A stretch of DNA of 64,000 bases, taken from positions 6,758,001 through 6,822,000 of the forward strand of contig NC_063151.1 in the NCBI RefSeq assembly GCF_020921035.1. The letters run 5' to 3'. The stretch is from Rhodamnia argentea (taxonomy: Eukaryota; Streptophyta; Magnoliopsida; Myrtales; Myrtaceae). The notes beneath the pieces are model-generated. The model was not told the DNA's origin, made no database searches, and worked only from the letters and a program-made list of their open reading frames with translations. Positions within the stretch are counted from its first letter, which is position 1. Every line of letters begins with the position of its first letter. The translations under genes were made by a program, and so were the position numbers. Below are positions 12,982 to 23,471 of the stretch, piece by piece.

Positions 12982-13547
12982 CGCAAGCTTATGAGATTCT
13001 TGAATTCTTTATTTCAAGGTTGAGATGAGATTTGTGAGAGTAGCAGCTGCAGTCTCTAAGAGGTATGGGACATGTCACACTCAGGAATTGGCATAATCTT
13101 TCTTCCCTGGACAACTGAATATTTTATGAACCGGACTATGATTTCTCGCCGGCTGTCTTTAATAAATCTGGTGGATGTAACTGCCGAGCTCTGAGATTTG
13201 GATTGCTCAATAATGTTTGTAATAATATGTATCTGTATCATCCTATTAGACACCAGTCCAGAAAAGAAAATAAACAAAGCTAGAGACAGAGAGAGATTTT
13301 GTCACTCTCTTCAAAAATTCAAAAAGAAGCTTTGCAAATCTAAAGATAACCTAGTGAAAATATTTTGCCCCCTCTCCACTTTCGCCCAAATCCTCTCTCA
13401 TTTTGTTACTAGACCGACTCTCATGAATCTCTCTCTCTAGCATTCAATTCAAACACCTCAGATTTTTTCCCCTACTAGATTGATGAATTTGCAAATGGGT
13501 TGGATTCTTAATGAAGTTGCGAATGGATTGGATTTTAATGAAGCTAA

Positions 13548-14038
13548 GAGTGTGCATGGTAACACTTCTGCTTCAGAAATAACTTCTGACCAGAAGTTGA
13601 TTTTTCTACTACTTCTAATTACAAGTAAATTATTCTATTTCTACTCCAGAAGTTGATTTCTGATGTGTTTGATAATAGGATAAAATTTCTGTTTCTGGAA
13701 TAGAAATTCGTGTGGTAATGGTTGAAAATTTCTACGTTGGCCGACGACGGCGGTTGTCGGCGAAGGTTGGCAATGGGCGAAGATTGTCAGCAATGGGCGG
13801 CGGGGCAACAGTGGTTGGCAATTGTTGGCGGTGGGCAAGGTATGGCAGCAGTGGCGGCGGCAAGGGAGGTTTGCGGTGGTAGCCAAATGTGGTCGGCAGG
13901 GGACGATGGGTGGTGACGGGCGGCGGCGGGTAGCGGCTTTGGATTTCTGCTTTAGAAATTATATTACCAAACGGATTTATATTCTAAAAGTACTTTTGAA
14001 GCACAAATTCTATTCCGAAAGTGTTGCCATGCGCGCCC
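13548..14038. mobile_element. Tourist-like MITE (PIF/Harbinger type), 491 bp, element 1
   Basis: Terminal inverted repeats GAGTGTGCATGGTAACACTT (left) and AAGTGTTGCCATGCGCGCCC (right) are flanked by a TAA duplication (13545-13547 and 14039-14041). The centre (13737-13945) is GC-rich with GGC/GGTTGGC-type repeats. Copy A of the duplication lacks the insert, so the element entered after the duplication. Non-coding; the open frames across the core are low-complexity. Confidence 0.85.
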
Positions 14039-14104
14039 TAAGTTACAACTTTTGTCCCTTCATTTATGGGTTTTCTTTTTAGTTGTTTTCCTTTTGCAAC
14101 TTTG

Positions 14105-14511
14105 TGTGACAGGCCGAGGTTTTCCTGGCTAGACCGGTCGATCATATGGCCAAGAAGAACACCAAGACTTGCTGTGTTTAGGCAACCGAGGTTTCCTAAG
14201 GTTTTCTATGACTCTCTAGATTATTTTTTGGGGCAGGCGATACTGTAATTGTCCTTTTCTCTAGCAGTTTCTTATTTATTGTGGATGGTTAGGTAGATGG
14301 GGATGCGATCTTAGCCATCGGATTTAATAGAGATCAACGGTTGTAATCCGATGCCCTCTATTATATAAAGAGATGTCCTCATTTGATCATCCACAAACAA
14401 AATACAAAAGGCATTCTTCCAGAGTCTCTCTCTTGAACTCTTCTCTCTCTACGCGATATGGGTGAATCATCAAACAAAAGGCTTGGTTTAGACTCTCAAG
14501 TATCGGCCCCA
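14105..14511 (+). mobile_element. Solo LTR, 407 bp
   Basis: Begins TGTGACAGGCC and ends ATCGGCCCCA, thus 5'-TG...CA-3'. Flanks are CTTTG before and CTTTT(G) after, and copy A shows the empty site as ctttgcatg. It contains an LTR-like promoter (TTATATAAAG near 14361) and a CT-rich leader (tctctctcttgaactc). No internal retrotransposon domain is adjacent, as expected after LTR-LTR recombination. Followed by an imperfect local repeat of its 3' end and flank (about 14455-14530 against 14540-14605). Confidence 0.8.
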
Positions 14512-14956
14512 CTTTTGCATGAAATTCACCACCAAAAAGGGTGAATCATCAAACAAAAGGCTTCACTTAGACCCTCAAGTGTCGGCCCATGACATTTGCA
14601 TGAAATTCACCACCAAAAAGGCATGGCATTTATAATACACAGATCAAAGAACAACCCCAACCTTTTTATTTTTGGACAAAAAAAAAATGTGGGTATGCAA
14701 AGATTAACTTCTCCGCAAATCCAAATCATATCCAAATCGAAGATTATTTTCCCGAAGTGAAAATTCGAAACTGATACAGAAAAAAAGTTTGCTTTTTTAA
14801 GAGACCAAGGTCAACGTTGTTTGGCTATTTGTTAAGGAAAGAGGTCAGGAAGATCTTCATGCGAGATTCTTTCTCATGAATCCTATTTGTGCTGCTACAA
14901 AGTGTCATGCTTTCACCATGCAATAAGCCCTCATCTTATAGCAAGACATGAATTGG

Positions 14957-16700
14957 TTCAGAGACAGAACTAGATAGATGCCAGCGAATATTAGATTTTA
15001 CATTCCCTCAATCCATTCAAAGTAAGCTCTTTAGGATCTTTACGGATTCATAAAAATCGAGAGGATCATTGAGACATAGATTATCACAAGATTTTTGGGG
15101 CTAGAATATAGATTGTACTTCCATAGGCTTTTTTTTTTTTTCACTAGATAAAACCACGAATTTGCTCTTTCTTTTTCGGCATAGAATGAATCATAGCTCC
15201 AAAGTCCAAAAGCTACTTTTAAGCAGTGAATTCGGAGGAGAGACTTCACGATATAGATCGACCTGTACTGAGCAATTTCATTTGCCAGCTTCAACGTAAT
15301 TTCGTAGAGATGAGCCTTAATCATCTTTCCTATCATATTATTCAAAAGCAAAATTACGAAAGAGATGCCAGCAAACATTTAGATTTAGATTCTCTCAAAC
15401 GATGCACTTTATGGTGTAAGCTTCTTGGAATTTTTACAAATTGGTAAAAATTAAAAAGGTGATTGAGATATAGATCATCACAAAAAAAATTTGGCCAGAA
15501 TATAGATTGTACTTTCATAGACAATATCTTTGTTTACTAAATCAGAACAAGAATTCGCTATTTCTTTTTCGGCATAGAATGAATCACAGATTCAAAGACC
15601 TAAAGGCTACTTTTTAAGTAGTGAATTCGGAAGCAAGAGACTTGGAGGGTCACGATATAGATCGGCCTATACAGAAGAATTTCATTAGCTAGTTTCATCG
15701 TAATTTCATAGAGACAAGCCTTAATCATCTTTCCTATTGTGTATTCAAAAGGAAAATTATGGTTTAGAGATAGAACAAGACAGATGTTAGCGAAAATTAA
15801 ATTTAGATTCCCTCTATCCAAACACTTTATGGATAAGCTCCTTAGAAGGGTCACGATATGGATCGGTTTGTACCGAGCAATTTCACTAGCTAGCTTCACC
15901 GTAATTTCGTAGAGGAACCTTGATCATCTTTCCTATTGTGTTATTTAGAAGGAAAATTATGGTTTGAGACAAAACAAGACAGATGCCATCAAATATTAGA
16001 TTTAGATTCCCTCAATCCATGCCCTTCATGGATAAACTCTTAGGATCTTCACAGACTAGAAAAAAATAAAAGGGTGATTAAGACAAAAATCAGCACAAAA
16101 TTTTGTGGCCAGAATATATATTGTACTATCATAGACATATATTTTTTCACTAAATGAAAAGACAAATTCGCCGTTTCTTTTTCGGCATAGAATGAATCGG
16201 AGATTCAAAGTTCCACAAGCTACTTTTAAGTGGTGAATTCGGGGAGGAGAGACTTGAAGGGTCGCGATATGGATCGGCATGTACGGAGCAATTTCATTGG
16301 CTAGCTTCATCATAATTTCATAGAGACGAGCCTTAGTCATCTTTCATATTATGTATTCAAAAGGAAAATTATGGTTTATAGACATAACAAGATAGATGCT
16401 AGCGAATATTAGATTTAGATTCTCTTAATCCAAGCATGTTATGGATAAGCTTCTTACGATCTTTACATATTGGTAGAAATTAAAAAGGTGATTGAGACAT
16501 AGATCATCACAATTTTTTTAGAATATAAGTTGTACTATCATAGACAATATCTTTTTTTTTCCTGAATAGAAACACAAATTTGCTCTTTCTTTTTCGGAAT
16601 CGAATGAATCATAGATTCAAAGTCTTAAGGTATGTTTTTTAGGTAGTGAATTCATGATCGACCTATATCGTGCAATTTTATTATCTAGCTTCACCATAAT
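14957..16700. repeat. Expanded ~400-bp tandem repeat array (copy B)
   Basis: Units start near 14957, 15350, 15761, 15961 and 16373; the third is shortened to about 200 bp. Shared landmarks include tagatgccagcgaatatt, the block with attgtactatcatagaca and the block with tttttcggcatagaatgaat. Copy A has only two units. On the minus strand most units keep an open frame that includes MIKARLYEI-like and KLANEI residues (for example within 16056-16340 and 15600-15899). Confidence 0.85.
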
Positions 16701-17192
16701 TTCTGTAGCGACGGGCGTCCAAGGATATATCATATCTTGTTGGCTCTCTTGTCGTATTCAATGTCGTATTCAATACAAAGATTTCCTAAGATTCGGAAAA
16801 GATTATAGTGACCACATCAAGTATCTAACCGTGAGATTCTCCCTAATCCAATACGCTCCAACTTTTATTACCATCATCATCTTGTCCTTTCCCCTTTCCT
16901 CAATCATTAATTCCTGAAAAATTAAGAGAAATCTATTTCGACAACACATGATCTTGGCCTGAACAACATAAAAAAGAAATGCATAGCTCAGTTTCGTTGG
17001 ATTGCGCTCATGCTCACGGGTTCGGTTCTATCTCATTTCTTAGGACACCAGTTGATGCCTATGCCCCAAAAAGTACACAGTACTACTCTTCCATGATATG
17101 CTGCATTAGAGTTTATAATTTATCAAACTAAGTGCCGAAATGGGAAGCTCAACTCATCGTCCAGCTCATCAGAGCATGATTTGGCAAGTGAA

Positions 17193-17640
17193 AGCTGTTA
17201 GCTTTTGCGGAAGAGTATGTTGGTTTTTGGTGAGTATGTGAGTGATTGGGTTAATGCAATGGTAGGTGCATGGACTTATCAAGCAACAATGGGGCAAGGA
17301 CACATTATTATGTTGGAGAGGGATTGGGAAAGGCAAAGTAGGGAGCAAAGGGAGATACAGAGTTTCATATTACGAAGCCTTGTAGAAAAGACTTAAATTT
17401 TTGTTCTGCTGGGCGTGACTTTCAAGTGGAGAGGGGTTGGTTATTTATAGCCCTCTTCCACTGCCATTAGAAGGAAAATTCTAGACCAACTTTCATGGAT
17501 ATCTCTCTGGACTTTTCTTACACACATGCCTAATATCTTATATATTTTCTACAACTTTCTAGACTATTCATCCGAGTCTCTATTCTCTAATTATCTTGAA
17601 CATGCTAAGACTTCTAAAAATTGGATCACTTTCAAGGGCT
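17193..17640 (+). mobile_element. Probable LTR fragment in copy B insertion
   Basis: Starts TGTTAGCTTTTGC at the exact point where copy B stops matching copy A (9887 region). It has LTR-like features: a TATA-like ttatttatagccctcttcc near 17440 and a T-rich tail with tatattttctacaac. The 3' limit is obscured by the adjoining inverted-repeat element. No retroviral-type protein domain seen. Confidence 0.4.
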
Positions 17641-18368
17641 TAATACTAAAAAAACTTCAACTTTAGCATCTGTTCTAATAATATCCAAAATTTTTGTCTC
17701 ACAAAAGGCTTCCAATTTTACTTTTATCCAAATTTTACCGATCTAATACCAAAAAGAAAAAATTCTCAACTTTAGCATCTATCCCAATTATATCTAAAAT
17801 ATTTTTTTGTCTCATAAGAAAAATCCCAACTTTTACTTTTATCTCAATTCAACTATGTTAACCTTCCATCCATAATTATCTCAACAAAGCCGACATGTAA
17901 AATCCTCTAACTTCTCTTATGTTGTTCGCTTTCCTTACACATTGCGGGAGATGCAGAGTCACTCAAGACGGTGCGTTTCGGATTCTCTCTGGCACTTAAC
18001 ATCCCAAATAATGGCTAGACTTGGAGATCTGATAATTTGGGTGAACGATCTTAAACCTCGTCGCCTCTGAAACTTGCTATTTTCGAATTTCGAAGTTTCA
18101 TTAGTAAATTCGAGCCATGGACAAAAAAAAGTTTTGGATATACCGGGAAGGAAGCGGAGACAAGCTCGAACCTGAAGCGGGTATGCTATACCCAATACCA
18201 AGCTCTCATGGCCAACATTCAAGGGACTGCCTTTTAGATTTCAAAGTTGGGGTCTTTTTTAGTATTAAGCCGATAGAATCTGGACAAAAGTAAAAGTTTG
18301 GGGTTTTTTATGAGAAAAAAAGTTTTAGATATAATTGGGACTATACTAAAGTTGGCGTTTTTTTTTAG
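17640..18368. mobile_element. Long-TIR MITE (Mutator-like) in copy B insertion
   Basis: The left part (17640-17850) and the reverse complement of the right part (18240-18368) share blocks such as cttaatactaaaaaa, aactttagcatct, and cccaattatatctaaaa. The left arm appears to be partly doubled. The middle contains no recognisable transposase. Similarity to copy A resumes right after it at gcagattctggcct. Confidence 0.65.
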
Positions 18369-18540
18369 GATGTGCGCAGATTCTGGCCTAAAAGATGATC
18401 TGGAAATGAAAAGATAACAACACCAGACATGCTATGCAATGCTTCAGGAAAAGCTTTGCATGAAGTCATTGATGATTATTGAGACCAACAGACGAACAAC
18501 CCCTACTGTAATTATTTGCACGAAATCCTAATAAATGAAA

Positions 18541-18613
18541 GGTCCCAAAGCGCAGTCGGTTAGAGCGTTGCACTTATGAGTCGAAAGTCGCGAGTTCGAG
18601 TCTCCCATGATAA
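18541..18613 (+). pseudogene. Decayed tRNA-Ile(UAU), copy B
   Basis: Counterpart of the tRNA at 10076. It keeps the D-arm region and the anticodon loop text cttatga, but the 3' acceptor half is changed (catgataag instead of cgggacc), and the D stem reads GCGC opposite GAGC. It cannot form the acceptor stem. Confidence 0.85.
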
Positions 18614-18619
18614 GCCAAA

Positions 18620-19134
18620 CAAGCATTTCCCTTTCGTCTTTCGTTTTTAATGTTTATTTTTTTGCAGTGAAACATTTATCAATTTATAGTTGGCTGTTGG
18701 TGTTGATTGTCCATCTTGGGGGAGATCAAACACTGTCTTCACTATGGATGGGACGTCAAGTAAGCTAGCAAGTTCCATGTGGAGACTCACGTGGCATCTC
18801 CCCTTATTCTCTACATTAAAAATGGCATTTTGCTTCTCTTTGTTTTCACGTTCACATTACCAGTGCAAGCAGAAGGTGCCAGAGCTTCTCCATCCTCAAC
18901 CTATGATGGCGCCTCCAATTTGTGCAATGTTTAGTTTAGCTTAGCATCGGATCGCTTTGTTCGGTGATTTTGGCGTACATGGAAGATTGTTTATATGCTG
19001 ATTGTTGAAGGACGAAGTAGTACATTTGTTGAAATCTTGATCCCTGAAAAGTCGATATTGTTTCGGGTTTTCTATTTCGTTGGAGCCCCTTGCCGGGCTT
19101 GGATAATTTTTTATCTTTCTCTGTTTATACAGCG
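18620..19134 (+). promoter_or_regulatory. Upstream region of the intact IQD copy
   Basis: Holds the promoter and leader of the IQD gene; conserved with 10300-10801. The block with cttattctctacattaaaa lies about 330 bases before the ATG. The exact start site is not determinable. Confidence 0.5.
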
Positions 19135-21212
19135 ATGGGTCCTGGAGGCTGCTTCAGGACAATAGTCAGCCTCAAGAAAGCAAAGGATGGAACTTCCGGA
19201 CAAGCAAAGGTACACTGTCAATGCTAGTTATGTCTATGAATTCCAATGTGTGCACTTCGTTTTTTGGGGTTTTGTCTTGGGATTTTTCGATCTTGTCAAG
19301 GTAGACAGCCTTGTATTGTTTCAATCTGATCAGAAGACTGATAACAAAGACCAAATGATACTCCCTTGCTCATTATTGGCCTCAACTGATGGAGTCTTGA
19401 TTATAACTCACCCCTCACAGACCACATAGTGAACAGACTAATGGTAGATTTGAAATGAGTTTGATGATATTTGCTTTTGCAAATCAACCTATTGATGTGA
19501 TCAAAGGGAAGGTTTGATCGATGGCAAATGGAACTATCAAAGATTCAAAGCTACGTTATTTTCCTTGAACGACTCAAATTCTATATGACATCTACTGACT
19601 ATACGATGGCCAAAAATGTCTTCAATTCCATCGTGGAGTCTGTCAACAGTTGCAATATGTGACTCTTAGAAAGCTAGTTCGCCCTCGATTCCACTGCCAT
19701 TGCTAAAATCCTGAGAGAAACCTTTTCCTGCTTTCCGTCCTAGCCAATGTTCCTTCCATGCCGTTTTTCTAATCTGCTAGGACACGTCTTCGAAATAGGT
19801 GGAACTTTGCGCTGCAAAGTCAAATGGTTCCAAGCAGGATTCACAAAGAAAGTCGGGTATTCCTGGAAAGCGAATTGAAGATACCGCGGCAACTAGGATT
19901 CAAGCTGCATTTCGTGCATTTCTGGTATGGTAAGACTAAGTTCTTTCACTTTCCATAGCTAGACAATGTATAAGGCGACCTAATATCTATTTCGTTTTCC
20001 ACTTCTCCTAGGCAAGAAGGACACTGTATCGGCTGAGATGTGCAGTGAGGTTCCAAAGCTTGACTCATGGTCTACCAGCAATACAGCAAGTGTCGACCGC
20101 ACTTGGCTATTTGCATTCGTGGAGCAGGATCCAAACCCAGATCAGAGCTCGACGGATTAACATGGTCGCCGAGGCACACATGAGGCAAAAGAGACTGGAA
20201 AATCAATTGAAGTTTGAAGCCAAGCTCCAGAAGCTAGAGGTACAGCCACTCCCCTTAGCTGCTAGAGCCAAAATCTCTATTTTTGCTCCAATCATATCAA
20301 TGCTTACATTATGATCGTGGATCGATTTGGTAGCATCTATATTTAGTCGGCTAAATGGAACATAGAACACTTTACTCTATGCTTGATGATAGACTGAGTG
20401 CAGGCTAATCCGTACCCAGCATGTCGGTTTCCATCTCAGTTTACCCAAATTCTCAAGACAGTCCGATCCAGTTTAAATGCGCGTAGCATGAATCGTCCCT
20501 TTCTTGAAATCATCCCATATTTGTACTCTTTTGAACCCCGGGCAAACAGCAGAGCGTTCTGGAGTTGATGCCAAGAGCTACTGGTCTAAGCATCGAAAAA
20601 CCACCATCAGTATCTCTCCTAATTTGGAAGAAGTGTAAATTCCATCATTATATCACCACAGCAATGTTTGTCTAAGGTTGTCGGGCTCATCTGGATGACA
20701 TCTAAAAGCACGGAAAACTGTCATATAAATGCTAGTTTTTCCTCTCCCCCGACAGCTCGAATGGTGTGGAGGCCCTGGAACGAAGGAGGACATCCTTGCA
20801 AAGATACAGCAAAGAGAAGCAGCGGCGGCCAAGCGCGAGAGAGCCCTGGCATACGCCTTGTCTCATCAGGTGTGCAGCTACTGAGGTTATGATCCCACGT
20901 TGTTCTAACGACGCAATCTGATAATTTTAAAACCGTTTGCAGTGGAGGGCTAACTCCAGCTACTATCTCAGTCCACCTTCTTACTGTCTAGACAAAGAAT
21001 GTTCGGGTTGGAGCTGGTTGGAACATTGGATTGTGACCCAGCCCTGGGAAATCCGACCTCAGTTGAATTCAACCGAGACAACGGCGAAGCAACTCGGCAA
21101 ATCAGCGAAGCCACATAATACCCAAAGGTCAAAACAGCTTCAACTGCACTATCGAAACCTGGCAACTAAGAGGCAATTACCATTCTCATGCAATTCCAGA
21201 TTGGCAATGTGA
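19135..21212 (+). CDS. IQ67-domain (IQD10-like) calmodulin-binding protein, intact copy B (5 exons)
   Basis: IQD proteins are plant calmodulin-binding scaffolds often tied to microtubules or membranes. Exons 19135-19209, 19799-19924, 20012-20239, 20756-20869 and 20943-21212, all with phase-0 introns, give 270 residues. Visible: an N-terminus MGPGGCFRTIVSLKKAKDG typical of IQD proteins; an IQ motif beginning ATRIQAAFRAFL at about 55 and split by an intron after the first half, as in the IQ67 domain; then QIRARRINMVAEAHMRQKRL; EWCGGPGTKEDILAKIQQRE; a helical charged stretch ending AYALSHQ; and WSWLEHWIVTQPWE near 200-213. The arrangement and length match the short IQD10 class rather than long IQD13-type proteins. 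All exons are open, in contrast to copy A. Small exons make it easy to miss with simple ORF scans. Confidence 0.88.
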
Positions 21213-23471
21213 CATAAGCTTATGAGATTCTTGAGTTCTTTATTCCAAGATTGAGATGAGGTTTGTGTGAGTAGCTGCTGCAGTCTCTAAGAGGTAAGGG
21301 ACATAAGTCATACTCAGGAATGGTGTAATCTTTCCTTCACGGACAACTAAATATTTGACGAACTAAATTATGAATTGTCGCTGGTTGCCTTTTAATAAAT
21401 CTGGTGGATGTAACTCTGCCGAGCTCTGGGATTTGGATCGTTCAATAATGTGTGTTATAATATGTATCTTTATCATCGTATTAGACTCCAGCCCAGAAAA
21501 GAAACCAAACAACAGTATAGCCTCATTGTCTGTATTTGCTTTAGACTGATCAAAAGAAACATAAAAAACGGTAGAGTCCAACTCATGCATCAATCAAGAA
21601 AGATCATCTCCCAATAGTTTTAATCAAATGAAGCTCAAGTGCCCACCGCCCACGGACATCGGCTAATTCACCAATCGCAGCAAAATCCTATTCATCTTCG
21701 AACTATTGGTTATCTACTCATCGGACACTTCATGCACTAGTGCACCAAGTTCCCGCGGTTGAGAGCTCGAGCTCCTTTTTTGCTCTCGGATTCGCTTCTG
21801 AACACAGGCGTATCGTAGAGGCTATACAGATGGTGTGAACATTATATGCCCTCTAAGACAAGGCTTAGTTCCAGGTTTGGTAGAGCTACCAAGCATGGGA
21901 CAACCACTTCAATTTCTCAACGTCCACGCAAAGACGCCCCAGGTGCTTTTAATGTCTATGCAAAGCAAGGATTTATTTCCAGCCAGACTCGAAGAGATTT
22001 TTTCCAGCATGCACTAAAGTTTCCAGAGGATAGGGGGACCATTGCCAGATGGGGAAGTACCTCATATTCGGTAATATCCATCTGTCAATTCTTGTTCTTC
22101 CACAACTGTGTTAGCTCAACCTATGTACTCATCTAAGTGCGCGGCGCTCTGGCGCTTCGCAGTAACTAGCAAGCAATTCTTCTCGTAGGACCCAAGAATA
22201 AGGCCAGAGAACAGGTGGTGATGCTCTAATTTAAGTGACCCAGGTTGTGAACGGATGACGGTCCTGTTTCGACAAGGTTGCATTCGCATTGAGAACGCCC
22301 CCCCAGGATGCATTTCATACTCGATTCGACATCGGAAACCCCCTGTTGGCTTCCATTTCTGAAATCTGACCGAAAATCCTACCCAAGTTCTTCTGGACCA
22401 GTTTTGTGGAAATAAACAAAGTGACACTATCTTCAGCAAAATGGGGGATTCTTCTTCTTTTTCCTTTTCATTACCATGCAAGGAGGGCTTTAAAAGGTCC
22501 ATTTCAAACCCATCCCAACAGTTTGCTACTCTGTCTGAGAGTTCACAGAAAATGACATAAGGTCCCCAGGTGCGAGTGAGTGATGACAGAATAGAAGTAT
22601 TACTGTTTTAATTCTTACACTCCTCTCACCAAGGGGTTGCAAAATGGGCTAATTGTTCCACCAAAAAGAAGCAAGAAATGCACAGAGAGAGCAAAAAACT
22701 CTCTTTCAATCTACACCTCAAACTGACCATTTTTAAACACCGGAAAGAGACCCCCTCGCATCCCTTGTGAACGAGAAAGCAACTAGAAGTCTCAAAAAAT
22801 TGAATATCCAACCACTCACCCAAACCAATTTACTAAATTTGCAGTGATTGCCTAGTCAAAGAATCTTCAAAAGAACGTCAAATTCAGAATGTGTGTTTTG
22901 GGAGACGGGGCTGCCCACTGTCGGATTCATTTGTTTCAGGGTGGAAAACAGGGGATGCCACGTTTCAGCACAACCTCTTTGACTAGGAAGCAAACAGGGA
23001 TGACATTCATCGACTCTGGGAACAAAAACACAGACTGGTCCGAATTCAAAATAGAGTCAACACATCAAACAAAAGTTGAGCTCAAATGTCAACAGAGCCA
23101 ACTCAAACATGACAGTGGAAAAAAGTGCTAGAAACAGTACCAACATGTAGATACTTAAAAACAAACCAGGGATTGAAAACGCCTGAGATGACGAAATCTC
23201 TTCAGAATTTTCCCTCCCATGCGGTTTCGTTTCACCATTAAACTCCAAATGTACCCAAATTCTCTCCCGGCTAACAATCTGCTAAAGTTGCTCGTTCTTG
23301 TTCACCTTGATCAAGAAAGTACAATGATTGCTGACAACCCTTTCCTGCGTGTACATCCACGAGAAGAACCGATGAAAAAGGATGAAACTTCAACGAATGC
23401 AAGATCTTTCTTTGTCTAGCACACCTGCAATGAGGGAGAGAGAGTTGAGATTTTTTTTTCAATGCTCCTGT
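21213..23471. other. Intergenic region between IQD copy B and TCP gene
   Basis: 21213-21510 is still duplicated flank. A 96-codon open frame at 21846-22136 encodes a basic stretch including PSKTRLSSRFGRATKHG; I do not recognise it and it has no strong support as a gene. The rest, 22140-23460, shows no recognisable gene; part must be the TCP 3' UTR. Confidence 0.4.

Larger units (their letters stand above)
8068..13275. repeat. Segmental duplication, copy A
   Basis: About 5.2 kb that recurs in the same orientation as copy B (13291-21510). Matching landmarks in order: the SPEAR upstream block starting gagattttgtcactc (8071 and 13294); the block with gcatgaaattcaccacc; the 400-bp repeats; the block with ttggctctcttgtcgtattc (9484 and 16739); the tRNA (10076 and 18541); and the IQD gene (10802 and 19135). 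Copy A ends with the block after the IQD stop codon near 13275, and copy B starts immediately afterwards. Copy A has the shorter repeat array and lacks the MITE and LTR insertions of copy B. Confidence 0.9.
13291..21510. repeat. Segmental duplication, copy B (expanded)
   Basis: Second copy of the copy A unit, about 8.2 kb long. Extra length is explained by a MITE (13548-14038), a solo LTR (14105-14511), a short local repeat after it, additional 400-bp units (14957-16700) and a composite insertion (about 17193-18368). The right end of similarity is near 21510, where copy A's counterpart reads ccagaaaagaaa at 13258. Confidence 0.88.
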
